A DNA stretch of 50,886 nucleotides, taken from positions 1 to 50,886 of the forward strand of contig JAJBUQ010000031.1 of the NCBI GenBank assembly GCA_020860245.1, written 5' to 3'. The stretch comes from Rikenellaceae bacterium. Lineage in GTDB: Bacteria; Bacteroidota; Bacteroidia; Bacteroidales; Rikenellaceae. The notes under the pieces were generated by a model. That model saw only the letters and a list, made by a program, of their open reading frames with translations. It was not told the DNA's origin and did not search any database. The position numbers were made by a program, and so were the translations under genes. Positions 27,513 through 36,801 of this stretch are shown piece after piece. Within the stretch, counting starts at the first letter, position 1. Each line of letters opens with the position of its first letter.

Positions 27513-29021
27513 TTACTCTATTTCAGATACGGATGCCGTTATATCCGGCAATGTGTTAAGGACTTCGGCAAACTCCTCCGCAAGAAGTTTATTTGAAAAT
27601 ATGCCTATAAAGTATTTGCCGTTTACGAATGTCACGTCTTTGTCGGTCGCGTAACTGTTTACATATTCGCGAAGGGACTCCGAAATTTTATCTATACCTT
27701 CCAATTCAACGTGATAAGAGCCTATATTTTTATCCAGTTCAGAACCTAAATTAGTGTATTCCCCGTTATTCCACACGACGACTTCCGGTTTACGGAACCC
27801 GTACTCATTCTTTAATGCCAGTGCATCGGCATAAGCATCTGAGAGCGTCTTGTATAGCCCTATATAATACCTGTATCGTCCCTGAACACGCTCATTGTAT
27901 ACGGGAATAATATTTTTAAAAGTGGATACCGCTGGTCTTGTCGAAAATGTCCCTACGGTTATGCTGTAAAATTTGCCCTTATCTGGTATGTGAAGTTCCG
28001 GTATGGGATTCTGATTGCTGTATGGGTAAGGAGTCACCTTAGATATTCCTGAATAATCCACAAAATCCCTCTCCGAAAGTAAAATATTGTCTTTTATATA
28101 TTTATCTCCTTGGAATGATGTAATGTCATGTTTGAGCGAGTCGAGAGCGTTTGTTAGGTTTAAAGATTCTGCCAGCAGTATTTCATATTCGGATATGAGT
28201 CTGTACTGGGCTGGGAATTCGGCAAATGTCACTGATATTTTATTTTTTAACTCGTCCGATGCTATTTTATCCGCTCTATACCTGCGGTTTACGTCGTTGA
28301 GTTCGCCGAGCTTATTGAGTTTATCCAGTAATATAGTGTAAATGTAAGATTTGCTATTAAAGATGAAATCCCATTTTTCACTGAAAATTTCCTCGCACTC
28401 CATTAGTTTTGCTCTCAGATTGCGGTATCTTGTAAACAGTGAGTCCGCACTATTTTGATCCTCTGTCTCTGCGTATTGTGCCGGAAGTTCTTCGAGTTCG
28501 TCATAAATACCGGAGAATTCCATCATAAGAATGCGGATATCGTTGTTTGCTTTAAAACACTCCAGGAGCAGGTCGTATTCTTCTTTGTCGAGATTATTCC
28601 GGATGTAAATATTATAGGGAAGAAATCTGTTGTCAGTACCGGTCGGTCCCGAACCATTGCCGCTCAGAGTGCCCTCGTTGCCAAGAGAATTTATAAGATA
28701 TTCCTGTTCGATGATATTCGTACGGGAGACCACTACGCCGAGGTTGTTGCGTGTGTCGAAAAGTTGTGCTTCCAGGCTCAGTATCTCCGCACCCCTGACA
28801 GAGCGATTCGATGTGTCCCTCATGAAGTCCGAACGCTTGGTATCGAGAAGTACCGACAGAGAATCCTCCTTGTTTTTAAGAATTTTCTCTTCTAGCAGCA
28901 AGGACATATATACGGAATCGTTCTCAAGGCCGGATATACGCGGAGAGATATTTTGGCCTGAAAGCATCGTTACTGCCGTTATGGCTGAAAATATGAATAT
29001 GTAATATTTTTTCATGCACAT
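27513..29021 (-). CDS. Exported SPOR-domain protein
   Basis: The 502-residue protein has a signal peptide (about 1-22, MKKYYIFIFSAITAVTML). A long helical, probably coiled-coil middle (about 40-310) follows. A SPOR-type domain spans about 335-420 (GKFYSITVGTFSTRPAV ... GRYRYYIGLYKTLSDAYADALAL), with a weaker second copy to the end (GKYFIGIFSNKLLAEEFAEVL). SPOR domains bind denuded peptidoglycan glycans, often at division sites. The start could be ATG at 29021 or ATG at 29015; the latter gives a conventional MKK signal peptide. It sits between trkH and rarA with gaps of about 5 bases. Its job is not known beyond likely cell-wall binding. Confidence 0.75.
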   Translation of the reverse strand: MCMKKYYIFIFSAITAVTMLSGQNISPRISGLENDSVYMSLLLEEKILKNKEDSLSVLLDTKRSDFMRDTSNRSVRGAEILSLEAQLFDTRNNLGVVVSRTNIIEQEYLINSLGNEGTLSGNGSGPTGTDNRFLPYNIYIRNNLDKEEYDLLLECFKANNDIRILMMEFSGIYDELEELPAQYAETEDQNSADSLFTRYRNLRAKLMECEEIFSEKWDFIFNSKSYIYTILLDKLNKLGELNDVNRRYRADKIASDELKNKISVTFAEFPAQYRLISEYEILLAESLNLTNALDSLKHDITSFQGDKYIKDNILLSERDFVDYSGISKVTPYPYSNQNPIPELHIPDKGKFYSITVGTFSTRPAVSTFKNIIPVYNERVQGRYRYYIGLYKTLSDAYADALALKNEYGFRKPEVVVWNNGEYTNLGSELDKNIGSYHVELEGIDKISESLREYVNSYATDKDVTFVNGKYFIGIFSNKLLAEEFAEVLNTLPDITASVSEIE

Positions 29022-29025
29022 TGTT

Positions 29026-30471
29026 TTATTTCCATATCCTTATCATTGCTATCAGCAAAAGCCCGAATATCTCAAGACGTCCGATAAGCATTAGCAAAGT
29101 ACATATAATTTTCACAAAATCGGAAAGTTCCGAGTAATTACTTAAGGAGGATACCATTCCGAACCCAGGTCCTACGTTGCCCATCGAAGCAAATGCGGCA
29201 CTGAAACTCGTAATAAGATCCACACCCGTTGCGGAAATAATTAACGATCCCGCAAGTACGAATATTATATATACCACAATAAACATATTTACGAGGCTTA
29301 AAGTATTGTCCTCTACAGTCACTTTATCCATTTTTACCCTTATTATAGCGTTGGGATGCTGTAATTGTTTAATGCGCGCCATGACCGATTTGTAGGATAA
29401 GAGTATGCGGTCTGCCTTTAACCCTCCCGTAGTCGATCCCGAACACGCGCAGGTGAAGGAAAAATAAATTAATATAATAACCGCAAACGGAGGCCATATA
29501 TTAGAATCTGTGGTAGCAAATCCCGTCGTCGTACCGATTGATACAATCTGAAAATATCCATATCTCATCGCTTCCCACAGCGTACTGTAACTATTCGATA
29601 ACCACAGGCAGAGGACTGTAAAAGACCCTCCGATTAATAACGAATAAAGATAGAACTTAGTAACTTCCGAATTAAATATATTGCTCTTCCTCCCGGTGAG
29701 GGTGGCAAAAATAACCCCGAAGTGTATCCCTGCAACCACCGTGAAAAAAGTTATAACTATCTCTATCCATTTATTGTTATAATAAGCTATGCTTAATGTA
29801 CGTGTACTGAACCCTCCTGTGGCTATGTTGGAGAAGGAGTGATTAATCGCATCGAACCAGTCCATGCCGGCGAATCTTAGAAATAAAACTTCGGCAAATG
29901 TGAGTCCGACATATACCGATAAGAGTATCTGTATTATTTTCTGGGTTTTGTAATTGAAATTATCTTTAGCGAGTGAAGACATCTGCACATTGGAGAGAGT
30001 CATTTTAACCCTCCCCAAAGAAGGAATAACCACCAGTACGAACATCATAACCCCTATACCTCCGAGCCAGTGGGTAGACGACCGCCAAAACAAGAGGCTG
30101 TTGGGCAGATCTTCGATATATTCAAGTATCGTGCTTCCTGTGGTGGTGAATCCTGAAACGCTCTCGAACCATGCGTTTACTATGCCGAATTCGCCACCCC
30201 ATATGAGGTACGGGAATGTTCCGACCAGACACGATATTACCCATGAGCCGACTACGATCACATAAGCCTCCTTACTGTTGATACTGTTATCCGCGTCCAC
30301 AAATATCAATGGAAACGATCCTAATGCAAGCGTCAGCGTAGCTCCCATCAGCAACGGATAGAATCCCGTATCGATTCCGTATATGACGGATATTCCTGCG
30401 GATATAAACATGAACACCGCGTTGATCATCAGAACCAATCCTATATATCTTGTGATAATATTGAACCGCAT
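29026..30471 (-). CDS. trkH: TrkH family potassium uptake protein
   Basis: The 481-residue inner-membrane protein is the translocating subunit of a Trk/Ktr potassium system. Four pore loops are recognisable by their filter glycines: VSGFTTTGST, IATGGFSTR, IGTTTGFATTD and GNVGPGFG. The conserved lysine/arginine-bearing CACSGSTTGGLKADR segment near residue 365 is also present. The ATG at 30471 is chosen over an in-frame ATG at 30537 because the latter lies within the upstream gene. Its start codon is one base from the upstream stop (TGAGATG), so coupling is likely. The regulatory partner TrkA is not in the window. Confidence 0.95.
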   Translation of the reverse strand: MRFNIITRYIGLVLMINAVFMFISAGISVIYGIDTGFYPLLMGATLTLALGSFPLIFVDADNSINSKEAYVIVVGSWVISCLVGTFPYLIWGGEFGIVNAWFESVSGFTTTGSTILEYIEDLPNSLLFWRSSTHWLGGIGVMMFVLVVIPSLGRVKMTLSNVQMSSLAKDNFNYKTQKIIQILLSVYVGLTFAEVLFLRFAGMDWFDAINHSFSNIATGGFSTRTLSIAYYNNKWIEIVITFFTVVAGIHFGVIFATLTGRKSNIFNSEVTKFYLYSLLIGGSFTVLCLWLSNSYSTLWEAMRYGYFQIVSIGTTTGFATTDSNIWPPFAVIILIYFSFTCACSGSTTGGLKADRILLSYKSVMARIKQLQHPNAIIRVKMDKVTVEDNTLSLVNMFIVVYIIFVLAGSLIISATGVDLITSFSAAFASMGNVGPGFGMVSSLSNYSELSDFVKIICTLLMLIGRLEIFGLLLIAMIRIWK

Positions 30472-30472
30472 C

Positions 30473-31234
30473 TCAATCTCTTTTTTCCCCGTTGGAGATG
30501 AGTTCTTCGATATAAGTGCGAAGATCCCTGATCTCATCCGTTCCTTCGATCTTGGGTTTGAACGGAATTCTGTTCTTTATATAGCCTTCGAGACCCTTGG
30601 TTATCTTTATAACAGGTTTTATATAATATAGGTCGATGAGTCCGAAGAAGACGATTATGATTATTATGGCGATACCGAGGGTTATGATTCCAGGCATTAT
30701 GGCACGGTAGGCGTTGCTTTGGAGGATTAGGGTATTGTTGTCCACCGAATCCTGAGTGGAGAGCATGAAGTTCTTTATCGCCAGAGTCAGATCGTAGTAT
30801 GTAGTTTTATAAATATCGTTGATCCAGTCGATGTCGTTGAAGATAGTATCGTTTAAAACCTCGTCCGAAACGATTTCATAACCGTTCTTAGCAAACATTA
30901 TCTGGTCCATTCTTCCGGACGGACCGAATCTCTCGAATGCTTCGTAAAATACTGAATCCAGATGATCCTTACTCATAAGGACAAGTGAATCTGGAATCTC
31001 TTTTTCATTGAGTATCTGATGCATTAGCGCGTCGTACACATTTACCGCACTTAACATTCTGTCCGATATCTCGATGTCCGTACGACTGTTTTCAAGTATT
31101 ACCTTGGTAGAAGCGCTTAATCTCAAAAGTTCGAAAAACGATATCATTCCTGAGAAAAACAACAGGCAGCCGAGAATTATAAAGCCGTATAATATTTTAT
31201 TCCTTATACCTCTGGCCAATTTTATCTGCTTCAT
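30473..31234 (-). CDS. Membrane protein with sensor-like periplasmic domain and terminal HAMP domain
   Basis: The 253-residue protein has two membrane helices (about 13-35 and 178-203). Between them is a roughly 140-residue helical extracytoplasmic part (SASTKVILENSRTDIEISDRML ... helices) like the four-helix sensors of chemoreceptors and histidine kinases. A cytoplasmic HAMP-like segment follows: IKPVIKITKGLEGYI, then DEIRDLRTYIEEL. The protein ends there, with no kinase, methyl-accepting or cyclase domain. No frameshift into such a domain is visible, because trkH starts immediately. It is the first gene of the trkH operon. A direct regulator of TrkH is one possibility; the actual role is unknown. 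Confidence 0.65.
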   Translation of the reverse strand: MKQIKLARGIRNKILYGFIILGCLLFFSGMISFFELLRLSASTKVILENSRTDIEISDRMLSAVNVYDALMHQILNEKEIPDSLVLMSKDHLDSVFYEAFERFGPSGRMDQIMFAKNGYEIVSDEVLNDTIFNDIDWINDIYKTTYYDLTLAIKNFMLSTQDSVDNNTLILQSNAYRAIMPGIITLGIAIIIIIVFFGLIDLYYIKPVIKITKGLEGYIKNRIPFKPKIEGTDEIRDLRTYIEELISNGEKRD

Positions 31235-31257
31235 AAACGGGTATTAAAATTAAATTA

Positions 31258-31265
31258 CAAATATA
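31258..31265 (-). promoter_or_regulatory. Probable -7 box for the HAMP-trkH-SPOR-rarA-kdsA operon
   Basis: On the minus strand this reads TATATTTG, a full match to TAnnTTTG, 23 bases before the first gene of the operon. No convincing TTTG is present upstream. Confidence 0.4.
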
Positions 31266-31320
31266 AAAATTATTTCTATATGGGAACGGTTGTTGTTTAT
31301 TCCGTATCTGCGTTATGCCG

Positions 31321-31353
31321 TTTGATAAATTTATAAATTTTTTAATACCTTTG
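31321..31353 (+). promoter_or_regulatory. Bacteroides-type promoter for the outer-membrane barrel-phoH-purC unit
   Basis: TTTG at 31321-31324 and TACCTTTG at 31346-31353 are separated by 21 bases, a full match to the Bacteroides consensus in both boxes and spacing. The ATG is 27 bases past the -7 box. Confidence 0.65.
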
Positions 31354-31379
31354 GGACCATAACGAAACCATTGGAAATT

Positions 31380-31964
31380 ATGAAAAAAATAGCAGCTATA
31401 ATAGTAATGACTTTTATTGCGACAGGTATTTCTGCACAACCGTTGATGCTCGGACTTAAAAGCGGTGTAACGATATTATCCACTGACGTTACCAGCAAAT
31501 TGGATACCGAGTATGAAAGAATAAAATCTAAGGATGCAGGATTCACTTTAGCGGTAGTGTCCCGGTTTACTATTCCTGTGGTAGGTATTTATATGCAGCC
31601 CGAGCTGGTATATAATTATGCGCGCTACGATGTCTATGGCGAACCGAATCTGCATTCGAAACTTACCTATAATAACCTCGAACTTCCTGTGCTGTTCGGA
31701 TTAAATCTTTTGTTCGTAAGGATTAATTTAGGTCCGGTATTCAATCTGAAGACCTTCGATGGCAACGATAATAAATTCCATGTATACCACCCTAATATAG
31801 GATACATTGCCGGATTCGGATTGTCGCTTGGTAAAACGGAATTCGACGTGCGTTGGCAGGGATATTTCTCCGGAAAGAATAATAAATTCGCGTTGCATCA
31901 AGACGGACAGGGTATTAAGGTCAATGAAAAATTCGTGTCGATAACATTTACTCGATTTTATTAA
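31380..31964 (+). CDS. Outer-membrane beta-barrel protein, PorT/OmpX-like
   Basis: The 194-residue protein has a clear signal peptide (MKKIAAIIVMTFIATGISA, cut before Q20). Alternating beta-strands end in an aromatic residue (final SITFTRFY), as in small outer-membrane barrels. The start GLKSGV and strands such as VGIYMQPELVYNY resemble the PorT/outer-membrane beta-barrel family common in Bacteroidota. The ATG at 31380 was chosen over an in-frame TTG at 31371. The stop shares a base with the phoH ATG (TAATG). The ligand or function is not known. Confidence 0.75.
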   Translation: MKKIAAIIVMTFIATGISAQPLMLGLKSGVTILSTDVTSKLDTEYERIKSKDAGFTLAVVSRFTIPVVGIYMQPELVYNYARYDVYGEPNLHSKLTYNNLELPVLFGLNLLFVRINLGPVFNLKTFDGNDNKFHVYHPNIGYIAGFGLSLGKTEFDVRWQGYFSGKNNKFALHQDGQGIKVNEKFVSITFTRFY

Positions 31965-32929
31965 TGGGAGAGAAGGTCATACCCATAGAGGGCGTCGATC
32001 CTAAAGAGCTCTACGGAGCAGCTAATACAAATATAAATTATATATCCGGGAAATTCCCCGGATTAAAGATTGTCGCGCGAGGGTCAAAGATTAAAGCTAT
32101 CGGTGAGGAGAGACTAATAGATCGCTTCGAGCAGAAACTCACTCGTCTAACTGATTATTTTTCACGTTACGGGCATATATCCACACAGGTTATAGATCAG
32201 ATTGTGGACAGCGGAACGGCTGAAGTGGAGACGGCCGTCGATAATAATGTAATCGTATTCGGCAATAACGGCCTTATAGTCAGAGCGCGCACTGTTAATC
32301 AGCAGAAGCTTGTAGACCTATATAATAAAAACGATTTACTGTTCGCTACTGGTCCTGCCGGTTCCGGGAAGACCTACACTTCTATTGCGCTTGCGGTAAG
32401 GGCTTTGAGGGAAAAAGAGGTTCGAAAGATAATCCTTACACGTCCTGCTGTTGAGGCAGGGGAGAAACTGGGCTTCCTTCCCGGAGATATGAAGGAGAAG
32501 CTCGACCCTTATCTTCAACCTCTGTACGATGCGCTCAATGACATGATTCCTCCGCGTAAATTAGCGCAGTTTATGGAGGACGGAACCGTACAGATCGCTC
32601 CTCTCGCTTACATGAGAGGGCGTACTCTCGATAATGCGTTCGTCATTCTCGACGAGGCACAGAATACCACAATGCCGCAGATAAAGATGTTCCTTACGAG
32701 AATGGGTAAGAATGCTAAATTTATAGTCACAGGCGATGTTACTCAGATCGATCTTCCCCGTAAACGCGACTCCGGACTTCTTCCTACGATCTCGTTCTTG
32801 GAAAATATCAAAGGAATAGGCATCGTGAAGATGGATAACCGCGATATAATCCGCCATCCCCTTGTGAAGTATATAGTTGAAGCATTTGATAAATACGAAG
32901 ACAAATTCAAAGAAGAAACCAATAAATAA
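31964..32929 (+). CDS. phoH: PhoH family ATPase
   Basis: The 321-residue protein is a PhoH-type P-loop ATPase. It has an N-terminal region of about 100 residues with a KH-like fold pattern ([25 protein letters not shown]), then Walker A GPAGSGKT at about 129-136. [30 protein letters not shown] and Walker [11 protein letters not shown] follow. PhoH proteins are linked to RNA metabolism, often beside ybeY, but the substrate is not settled; ybeY is not next to it here. It is coupled to the outer-membrane barrel gene by TAATG and is 7 bases from purC. Confidence 0.95.
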   Translation: MGEKVIPIEGVDPKELYGAANTNINYISGKFPGLKIVARGSKIKAIGEERLIDRFEQKLTRLTDYFSRYGHISTQVIDQIVDSGTAEVETAVDNNVIVFGNNGLIVRARTVNQQKLVDLYNKNDLLFATGPAGSGKTYTSIALAVRALREKEVRKIILTRPAVEAGEKLGFLPGDMKEKLDPYLQPLYDALNDMIPPRKLAQFMEDGTVQIAPLAYMRGRTLDNAFVILDEAQNTTMPQIKMFLTRMGKNAKFIVTGDVTQIDLPRKRDSGLLPTISFLENIKGIGIVKMDNRDIIRHPLVKYIVEAFDKYEDKFKEETNK

Positions 32930-32936
32930 ACCGATA

Positions 32937-33890
32937 ATGGCAAAGGCGATTGTTAAAACACAATTTCAGTTCGAAGGACAGAAGGACCTTTATATAGGCA
33001 AAGTCCGTGATGTGTACAATATAAAAGACGAATACCTTGCAATGGTCGTTACCGACCGTATATCCGCGTTCGATGTGGTGTTGCCCAAAGGTATACCTTA
33101 CAAGGGACAGGTATTAAATCAGATTGCTTCAAAATTTCTCGATGCGACTTCAGATATTTGTCCTAACTGGAAGATTGCTTCTCCCGATCCTATGGCTACC
33201 GTAGGGCGCAGGTGCGAACCGTTCCCCGTAGAGATGATAGTAAGGGCTTATCTTACAGGAAGCTCTTGGCGCGACTATAAGGCCGGGGCGAGAGAAATAT
33301 GCGGAGTAGCTATTCCGGACGGTATGAAGGAACACCAGAGATTCCCTCGACCTATAGTCACACCGACCACTAAAGCTGAAATCGGTGCGCATGACCAGAA
33401 TATCTCCAAGGAAGAGATAATATCGTCAGGATTAGTTAGCAGGGAAGACTATGATAAACTCGAAGAATATGCGTTGGCTTTATTCGAAAGAGGTTCCAAA
33501 ATGGCTGCCGGGAGAGGATTGATCCTGGTCGATACGAAGTACGAATTCGGCAAAAAAGACGGAGAGATATACCTTATCGATGAGATCCATACACCGGACA
33601 GCTCGAGATACTTTTATGCCGATTCTTATCAGGAACTTTTCGACAAAGGTGAACAACAAAGACAGCTCTCTAAAGAGTTTGTCCGCGAATGGCTTATGGA
33701 TAACGGATTTCGGGGACAGGCAGGACAAACCGTACCGGATATGACAGACGAATTTGTTCAGAGTGTAAGCGATAGATATATAGAACTTTACGAAAATATT
33801 ACGGGAGAGAAATTTGTCAAAAACGATGCTGACGAGGATATCCTCTCACGAATCGAGAACAATTTAAAAAATATGCTTGCACGTTTGTAG
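32937..33890 (+). CDS. purC: Phosphoribosylaminoimidazole-succinocarboxamide synthase
   Basis: Joins CAIR and aspartate in purine synthesis, using ATP. The 317-residue protein has GKVRDVYNI near residue 21, [26 protein letters not shown], the [10 protein letters not shown] block, and [27 protein letters not shown]. It is the long form seen in Bacteroidota and yeast rather than the 237-residue E. coli form. The ATG at 32937 is chosen; an in-frame TTG upstream lies inside phoH. No other purine gene is nearby. Confidence 0.97.
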   Translation: MAKAIVKTQFQFEGQKDLYIGKVRDVYNIKDEYLAMVVTDRISAFDVVLPKGIPYKGQVLNQIASKFLDATSDICPNWKIASPDPMATVGRRCEPFPVEMIVRAYLTGSSWRDYKAGAREICGVAIPDGMKEHQRFPRPIVTPTTKAEIGAHDQNISKEEIISSGLVSREDYDKLEEYALALFERGSKMAAGRGLILVDTKYEFGKKDGEIYLIDEIHTPDSSRYFYADSYQELFDKGEQQRQLSKEFVREWLMDNGFRGQAGQTVPDMTDEFVQSVSDRYIELYENITGEKFVKNDADEDILSRIENNLKNMLARL

Positions 33891-33900
33891 GCAGGTAAAT

Positions 33901-34671
33901 ATGGGTAGAATTACTTTTCTCGGAACGGGAACATCTCAGGGTGTTCCTGTAATTTCATGTAGATGCGCGGTCTGTTTATCTGATGATTCGCATGATAAGC
34001 GGTTGCGTTCTTCCGTACTGGTTGAAACTAAGGGAGAAATAATTGCCATAGACTGCGGTCCCGACTTCCGTCAGCAGATGCTTAGAGAAGATGTTCGAAG
34101 GCTCGATGCCATACTGGTAACCCATGCCCATAAGGATCACACTGGCGGACTGGACGATGTCCGCGCGTTTAACTATACGATGCGTAAACCTATGGATGTC
34201 TATGCCGAGGCCAATGCGCAGAAGACTTTGACGAATGAATTTTATTACGCCTTCGGGGAGAACCGTTATCCCGGAGTTCCCGATATAAATCTGATAACAA
34301 TCGACGAGAATCCGTTCGATGTAGGAATGGTGCATGTAATTCCTGTTCGCGGATATCACCTTGAACTTCCGGTGCTCGGATATAGGATAGGGAATATGGC
34401 TTATATTACCGATATGAACCGCATTGCCGATACGGAGCTCGATAAACTTAAAGGATTAGACATACTCGTGATAAATTCGCTCCGTAAAAGAGAACATTTA
34501 TCTCATTTCAGCCTCCCGGAATCTCTTGAGATTATCAAAAAATTGGCCCCTAAGCGAGCTTATCTTACACACATCTCGCATGAAATGGGATTTTATAAAG
34601 AAGTCTCTGAAATTATACCGGAGAATGTTTATCTTGCATACGACGGTTTAAAACTGGAATTCGATGAGTAA
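33901..34671 (+). CDS. MBL-fold metallo-hydrolase, PhnP-like
   Basis: The 256-residue protein has the beta-lactamase-fold metal motif THAHKDHTGG near residue 78. It opens with GTGTSQGVPV, and the cysteine cluster SCRCAVC just after it is typical of the PhnP/lipoate-protein-ligase-associated branch, where it binds an extra zinc. YITDMN and YLTHISHEMG provide later ligands. PhnP itself is a cyclic phosphodiesterase for ribose phosphates, but the substrate here is unknown. It starts 10 bases after purC, and its last 8 bases overlap the start of the radical SAM gene. Confidence 0.85.
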   Translation: MGRITFLGTGTSQGVPVISCRCAVCLSDDSHDKRLRSSVLVETKGEIIAIDCGPDFRQQMLREDVRRLDAILVTHAHKDHTGGLDDVRAFNYTMRKPMDVYAEANAQKTLTNEFYYAFGENRYPGVPDINLITIDENPFDVGMVHVIPVRGYHLELPVLGYRIGNMAYITDMNRIADTELDKLKGLDILVINSLRKREHLSHFSLPESLEIIKKLAPKRAYLTHISHEMGFYKEVSEIIPENVYLAYDGLKLEFDE

Positions 34672-36799
34672 CGGGAAAAAAATATTGCTGATAACGCCTC
34701 CGCTGCTTCAGCCAAACTGTCCATATCCTGCGACAACTTATCTTACCGGATATCTTAAACGGACCGGAATCGATGCGGAACAGAGGGATTTGTCCGTCGA
34801 TCTGCTGAATTCCGTGTTCAGGAGCGATTTTTTATCCAAAGTATTCGAATGCTATTCCGACTGTGGCGATGATAATCTTGTACGTATATATTCTCTGAGA
34901 AGGAGTTACATTAAGACCATCGATCTGGTTATGAAATTCCTGCGCGGAGAGGACGACACTATCGCCAACCTTATTTGTGCTCCCGATTTTTTACCTCAGG
35001 CAAGTCGGTTTCATTATATTGAGGACATAGAGGCAGGTTACGGATCGTCGGGAACGGTTGATTGCGCAAGGTACCTCGCAACCCTCTATCTCGAAGATTT
35101 AACCGACTTTATCAATGCGGTAATCTCCCCTTATTTTGGCATATCCCGTTATGCGGAATCGCTTGCGCTGTCAGTACCAGATTTTTCTCCTCTCGATACT
35201 GCGTTGAATGAACCGCTAAACCTTATCGAGCAGGAGATGACAGGTATTTTAGAAGATTATATAACTTCCATAAAACCCGCTGTTATCGGTTTCACGATTC
35301 CGTTTCCGGGAAATCTGCTCTCTGCCTTAAGATGCGGACAATATATTAAAGCGAATTATCCGGGTATAAAGGTGATATTAGGCGGTGGTTATCCGTCTAC
35401 GGAGTTGAGGCATCTTACCGATACGACTGTATTTGATTATACGGATTACATAATTCTCGACGACGGCGAATTACCGCTCCAGAGAATTATGAACGGAGAC
35501 GATCCGGTGAGAACATTTACTCGCGACGGTAAAAAAGTAGTCTATTCCGGCAGTGATTCGGAGAATATATCCCATTCCGATAGGGGCTGTCCGGATTACA
35601 GCGGACTGGAAGTAAAAAAATATTTTTCGCTCGTAGAGACCGTTAATCCGATGCACCGGTTATGGGGAGACGGATTCTGGAATAAGATCATTGCCGCGCA
35701 CGGATGTTATTGGGCCAAATGCGCGTTCTGCGATACTTCGCTCGATTATATTTGCCGTTACGATGCTGTCAGTGCTGCCACAATAGTGGACTGGATGGAA
35801 CAGATTATGGCTCAAACCGGTAAGTCCGGGTTTCACTTCGTGGACGAAGCAATTCCTCCGAAATTAATGAAGGAGATTGCATTGGAGCTTCTCCGACGGG
35901 AATTAACTGTATCGTGGTGGGGGAATGTCCGTTTCGAACCTTATTTTACAGCAGATATGTGCCAACTGCTTGCCGCATCAGGATGTATTGCCGTTTCAGG
36001 AGGAATTGAAGCAGCGTCGGACAGGTTGCTGAAACTAATGAACAAAGGTGTTTCGATAGAGGAACTCACGATTGTTCTTCGTAACTTCTATTATTCCGGC
36101 ATCATGGTACATGGTTATCTGATGTATGGATTCCCTACCCAGACAGCGCAGGAAATAATAGATTCTCTTGAAATTGTAAGGCAGTTATTTCTTGCGGATC
36201 TTCTTACTTCTGCATTCTGGCACCGTTTTGCAATGACAAGGCATTCTCTTGCCGGAAAAAAATCTGCGGAATACGGAGTTCGCATAAAAGGCGATGTTAT
36301 TCATAAATTTGCGAATAACGAGGTTCAGTTCGCGGAAAACCGCAATTACGATATTAATATCGCCGGAGTGGGATTGAAGACAGCGTTATATAATTACATC
36401 CGCAAAGAAGGATTCGATAAGCCTGTTAATAAATGGTTTACGCACAAATACCCAGTAACTGCGGTGGAAAATACGGAGATAACGGATCATCTCATAAAAC
36501 CGGATAATTCCAGGTTATATAATGAAAATACGAGGATCATATATCTTGGCAATCTACCTTCGGTAACCGATTCCGGGCTTATATTCTATGCAAATTCAAC
36601 AGAGAAGAATGTCAAGGTTGAGGATGATGAAAAACAATTCTTTATGGAGATTTTCGAACTCTCCTCAGATTTAGAAAGTATAATTACTTTGAAAAAAATC
36701 TCGGAAGTTTATTCGAAATATTCGGACCAGCCATTCTCATATCTCTATCATTCCAAACGGTGGGATATAATGAGGGGATTCGGTTTGTTACAGATTTAG
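34664..36799 (+). CDS. Cobalamin-binding-domain radical SAM protein
   Basis: The 711-residue protein starts with KKILLITPPLLQPNCPYPA, as in B12-dependent radical SAM enzymes. A B12-binding-like Rossmann part follows (about 200-265, VIGFTIPFPGN ... VILGGGYPSTELRHL), but the DxHxxG cobalamin-ligand motif is not seen. The radical SAM barrel starts at about 340. Its cluster cysteines are C348, C353 and C356, a CX4CX2C spacing where CX3CX2C is usual. GFHFVDEAIPPKLM and SGGIEAASDRLLKLMNKG (SAM-binding region) follow. About 200 further C-terminal residues have no assigned domain. The gene overlaps the MBL gene by 8 bases and is 2 bases from the GSCFA gene. The reaction is unknown. Confidence 0.85.
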   Translation: MSNGKKILLITPPLLQPNCPYPATTYLTGYLKRTGIDAEQRDLSVDLLNSVFRSDFLSKVFECYSDCGDDNLVRIYSLRRSYIKTIDLVMKFLRGEDDTIANLICAPDFLPQASRFHYIEDIEAGYGSSGTVDCARYLATLYLEDLTDFINAVISPYFGISRYAESLALSVPDFSPLDTALNEPLNLIEQEMTGILEDYITSIKPAVIGFTIPFPGNLLSALRCGQYIKANYPGIKVILGGGYPSTELRHLTDTTVFDYTDYIILDDGELPLQRIMNGDDPVRTFTRDGKKVVYSGSDSENISHSDRGCPDYSGLEVKKYFSLVETVNPMHRLWGDGFWNKIIAAHGCYWAKCAFCDTSLDYICRYDAVSAATIVDWMEQIMAQTGKSGFHFVDEAIPPKLMKEIALELLRRELTVSWWGNVRFEPYFTADMCQLLAASGCIAVSGGIEAASDRLLKLMNKGVSIEELTIVLRNFYYSGIMVHGYLMYGFPTQTAQEIIDSLEIVRQLFLADLLTSAFWHRFAMTRHSLAGKKSAEYGVRIKGDVIHKFANNEVQFAENRNYDINIAGVGLKTALYNYIRKEGFDKPVNKWFTHKYPVTAVENTEITDHLIKPDNSRLYNENTRIIYLGNLPSVTDSGLIFYANSTEKNVKVEDDEKQFFMEIFELSSDLESIITLKKISEVYSKYSDQPFSYLYHSKRWDIMRGFGLLQI

Positions 36800-36801
36800 C
36801 T

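Noticed and set aside
32877-32936. N-terminal extension of purC from a TTG inside phoH
   Set aside because: The extension is lysine-rich and out of family; the ATG at 32937 gives the standard PurC start.
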